Below, piece after piece: positions 5,365 to 7,079 of a stretch of DNA of 7,079 nt; the stretch's first letter is position 1; the number at the start of each line of letters is the position of its first letter. The notes beneath the pieces were generated by a model. The model was not told the DNA's origin. It made no database searches and saw nothing but the letters and a program-made list of their open reading frames with translations. Made by a program: the position numbers and the translations under genes. Location of the stretch: assembly GCA_031267015.1 (NCBI GenBank), contig JAIRZW010000162.1, forward strand, positions 1 to 7,079. Reading direction: 5' to 3'. This DNA is from Heliobacteriaceae bacterium (GTDB taxonomy: Bacteria; Cyanobacteriota; Vampirovibrionia; Gastranaerophilales; Gastranaerophilaceae).

Positions 5365-6705
5365 TCAAGCTTGTTTTGCAAGTCTTTCTTTAACCTCGTT
5401 TATTATGTCGTTCTCTACGTGGAATGTATTTTCACCCTTATTCATTCTTTTTCTCAAAACATCATACAAGAGTTTTGGCATTACATACCCGAGTGCGGCA
5501 AAGCAAATTCCGTAGCCTGTTAAAATTGACGCAATTTTCAGGTTTCTTGTTGATTTCACAAATTTATTGAGGCTTTGCGAGCCTTTCGCGCTGCCCATAA
5601 GTTCTTTAAGACCTTGGGCAATGCCTTCGACTTTTTCTGTTTTAATGAATTTTCTGGCGTCAATGGTTGTTTTGTCTTTGTGCGTTGCGGCAGTGCCTGA
5701 TAATTTAGAGGCTTTTGTTATAATATTATCAGGATTTTTTTGTAAAAATTCAAGGATGCCTTCGCTGTTTTTGAATTTTTCAAATTCTGCCATATCCGCC
5801 TCAAATTTCGCTTTATTATTCAGAGTATCGGTCAAATCCTTTGAATCCAGTACTCTTGCATCTAAATTAACCGGTTTTTTGAATACTTTGTTAAATGCCG
5901 CGTCAACTTTAGACTGGCCTAAATGCGCAAAAACGTACAAGAATACTGCATTGAAAGCATCTTTCAGCAAATATTCAGCCCGCTCCGAGTTGTTGCGGGA
6001 TCTCTCGAGTCTAACCCCCAGAATGCTTGCGTCAATAATCGAGGTGTTGAGCGCGTCGTCAAACATAAATACCTGCAGGCCTTTGCCTGTTAATCCTCCA
6101 AACGCGGGAGTATTGCCATTGTTTTTGTCAGCCGCTGAAGGCTCGTTTTTGAACGCCATAAACGGCACCGGCATGTTTTTATCGTGCATTTGTTTTGTGA
6201 AATTCTGCATAGCAAAAGTTTTGTAAGCTTTTTCTTCTGATTTTTTGCGCGTGAAATGCTGGCGCAGCGCAGTTAATCCAAGATACGCGCCGAGTGCAAG
6301 AACAGTAGCCCCGGCAAATCTTCCGTAAAACATGCCGGCGACTTTTTTTTCATTTTTAACCGCGTTCCCGATTGATTCAGCGACGTTTCCTGTGGCATAT
6401 TTTTGGGCAAAACTTTTATGCTGTTTGCTTTTCAAGACCCGGACATCTATTTCAGGGTCAACGCTTGCCGCTTTATAAACAGTTTTGTTTATAAGGCCTC
6501 TGAAAAACGGGATTCCGCCCAGCCAGATAATCATTGTGCCTATTTCGTCAATAAAACGGTCGCCGCCTTCTACATCGCCGCCTCGTGTTTTAGCAAAATG
6601 CGTCAGGGAAAGCGAAGTAGCCGTATCTTTAATCGCAAGAGGCAGCAGTGCTTCGGGGTTACCCAGCGTTGATATAATGGATGAGGTATTAAAACTTATT
6701 GCCAT
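5365..6705 (-). CDS. Multi-pass membrane protein of unknown function
   Basis: This 446-residue protein belongs to no family I recognise. Hydrophobic segments are visible at about 54-72 (GTMIIWLGGIPFFRG), 123-147 (FAGATVLALGAYLGL), possibly 247-263 (FNAVFLYVFAHLG) and 389-415 (GYGICFAALGYVMP). Between them are charged, lysine-rich soluble parts, including a long helical stretch at about 280-385. The tail (416-446) is highly charged. There is no cleavable signal peptide; the N-terminus MAISFNTSSIIS is polar. It probably sits in the inner membrane with a large cytoplasmic or periplasmic domain. Repeated short hydrophobic pairs recall the large lineage-specific membrane proteins of Gastranaerophilales (impression, not tested). 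The start is the ATG at 6705; no good Shine-Dalgarno lies close by, and AT-rich boxes (TATTAT) fall just upstream, so the transcript may have a very short leader. It heads the probable operon with the radical SAM and fic genes. Confidence 0.8.
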   Translation of the reverse strand: MAISFNTSSIISTLGNPEALLPLAIKDTATSLSLTHFAKTRGGDVEGGDRFIDEIGTMIIWLGGIPFFRGLINKTVYKAASVDPEIDVRVLKSKQHKSFAQKYATGNVAESIGNAVKNEKKVAGMFYGRFAGATVLALGAYLGLTALRQHFTRKKSEEKAYKTFAMQNFTKQMHDKNMPVPFMAFKNEPSAADKNNGNTPAFGGLTGKGLQVFMFDDALNTSIIDASILGVRLERSRNNSERAEYLLKDAFNAVFLYVFAHLGQSKVDAAFNKVFKKPVNLDARVLDSKDLTDTLNNKAKFEADMAEFEKFKNSEGILEFLQKNPDNIITKASKLSGTAATHKDKTTIDARKFIKTEKVEGIAQGLKELMGSAKGSQSLNKFVKSTRNLKIASILTGYGICFAALGYVMPKLLYDVLRKRMNKGENTFHVENDIINEVKERLAKQA

Positions 6706-6785
6706 TTTTAATTTATATAATATTCCCTAATGTTTCCAGTCTGTTAAATCAAACCCGCTGAATTTTATTTTTTGCTGATTTCGTA

Positions 6786-6900
6786 AGAAATTGTAACAAT
6801 AAAAAATATCGCTGTCAAATTACGGTTGCAAAGAATTGTTAATTTTTATAGCCAAAAGTAACAATTAAATTTTTTCAGTGTTTTTGGTAACATTGTAACC
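6786..6900. promoter_or_regulatory. Divergent spacer with repeated GTTACA/TGTAAC-type motifs
   Basis: The 207-base spacer 6706-6912 is very AT-rich and contains no gene. It holds ATTGTAACAAT (6790-6800, self-complementary around one base), ATTGTTA (6835-6841) as an inverted partner of TAACAAT (6859-6865), and GTAACATTGTAAC (6887-6899, a direct pair). These could be operators for one or both divergent genes. The octamer on the minus strand, GTTACAAT, resembles the half-site of the cyanobacterial HLR1/RpaB box (GTTACATT type), but the spacing is not the standard one. Candidate -35 boxes for the right-hand gene, TTGCAA (6826-6831) and TTGTTA (6836-6841), overlap this cluster. Confidence 0.45.
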
Positions 6901-6906
6901 AGAAGG
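6901..6906 (+). promoter_or_regulatory. Ribosome binding site of the right-edge gene
   Basis: AGAAGG lies 6 bases before the ATG at 6913. The nearer ATG at 6908 is followed at once by a stop codon, so it is not the start. Confidence 0.7.
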
Positions 6907-6912
6907 TATGTA

Positions 6913-7079
6913 ATGAACGTTAAAGCAGTATCAAATCAACAGTTTACAGAGTATAATAACGACAACAAAAATCTTAAGGCCGGCGTCACAGCAGTGACGG
7001 CCGTTAGTGTTGCGGCTGTTCTTGCAGGGATTGCGAAGAAGCAGGGCTTTTCGCTGAACCCGTCCAAAATAGCTAAAAT
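6913..7079 (+). CDS. Start of a membrane-anchored protein of unknown function (3' partial)
   Basis: Fifty-five codons are visible before the window ends. The protein begins MNVKAVSNQQFTEYNNDNKN, a polar stretch of about 20 residues, followed by a hydrophobic segment at about 22-41 (AGVTAVTAVSVAAVLAGI) and then KKQGFSLNPSKIAK. This fits a single N-terminal membrane anchor or the first of several membrane segments. No lipobox or clear signal peptidase site is seen. The ribosome site at 6901-6906 supports the start. It is transcribed away from the membrane-protein operon and shares its AT-rich, motif-bearing spacer, so the two may be controlled together. No family is recognised. Confidence 0.75.
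   Translation, partial: MNVKAVSNQQFTEYNNDNKNLKAGVTAVTAVSVAAVLAGIAKKQGFSLNPSKIAK

Noticed and set aside
5567..6226. Plus-strand open frame of 219 codons
   Set aside because: It is antisense to the membrane protein gene, has no ribosome site, and its apparent hydrophobicity comes from the opposite-strand codons.

Overview
The window most likely comes from an uncultured gut member of the Gastranaerophilales (Vampirovibrionia, formerly Melainabacteria, the non-photosynthetic sister group of Cyanobacteria). This placement is inference. It rests on a type IV prepilin-like protein of the style abundant in that group ([13 protein letters not shown] start, [11 protein letters not shown] end), an ADP-forming acetate-CoA ligase suited to fermentative ATP production, moderate-to-low GC with AT-rich spacers, and many short palindromic repeats. 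No rRNA, tRNA, IS element or CRISPR array is visible.

Layout. Bases 2-310 (+) hold the C-terminal end of a secreted or pilin-type protein with a DUF1566/FISUMP-like domain, followed by a terminator-like hairpin. Bases 310-619 are non-coding and packed with consecutive palindromes, plus a 26-bp exact copy of part of the nearby ligase gene. Bases 620-1294 (-) encode an M15 D-Ala-D-Ala carboxypeptidase/dipeptidase-like protein. Bases 1397-3556 (-) encode a fused alpha-beta ADP-forming acetate/acyl-CoA ligase with a strange CSCSCGCSCSC tail. A divergent promoter region follows, and then a prepilin-like gene (3691-4398, +). Its leader is interrupted by a 93-bp palindromic element that adds exactly 31 codons.

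The pilin gene runs convergently into a broken Fic-domain gene (4386-4697, -). That gene lies 13 bp downstream of a TatD-associated-type radical SAM gene (4711-5346, -), which lies 17-18 bp downstream of a 446-codon membrane protein of unknown function (5365-6705, -). These three form a probable operon. A promoter-bearing spacer rich in GTTACA-type motifs separates it from a divergent, incomplete gene for a small membrane-anchored protein (6913-end, +).

How the genes fit together: the ligase supplies ATP by substrate-level phosphorylation from acyl-CoA, while the peptidase and prepilin-like proteins point to cell-wall and surface functions. No single multi-gene system is evident. The most unusual features are the repeat element turned into a prepilin leader, the cysteine-serine tail on the ligase, a heptamer-repeat insertion in the radical SAM protein, and the palindrome-rich spacer with a gene-fragment copy.
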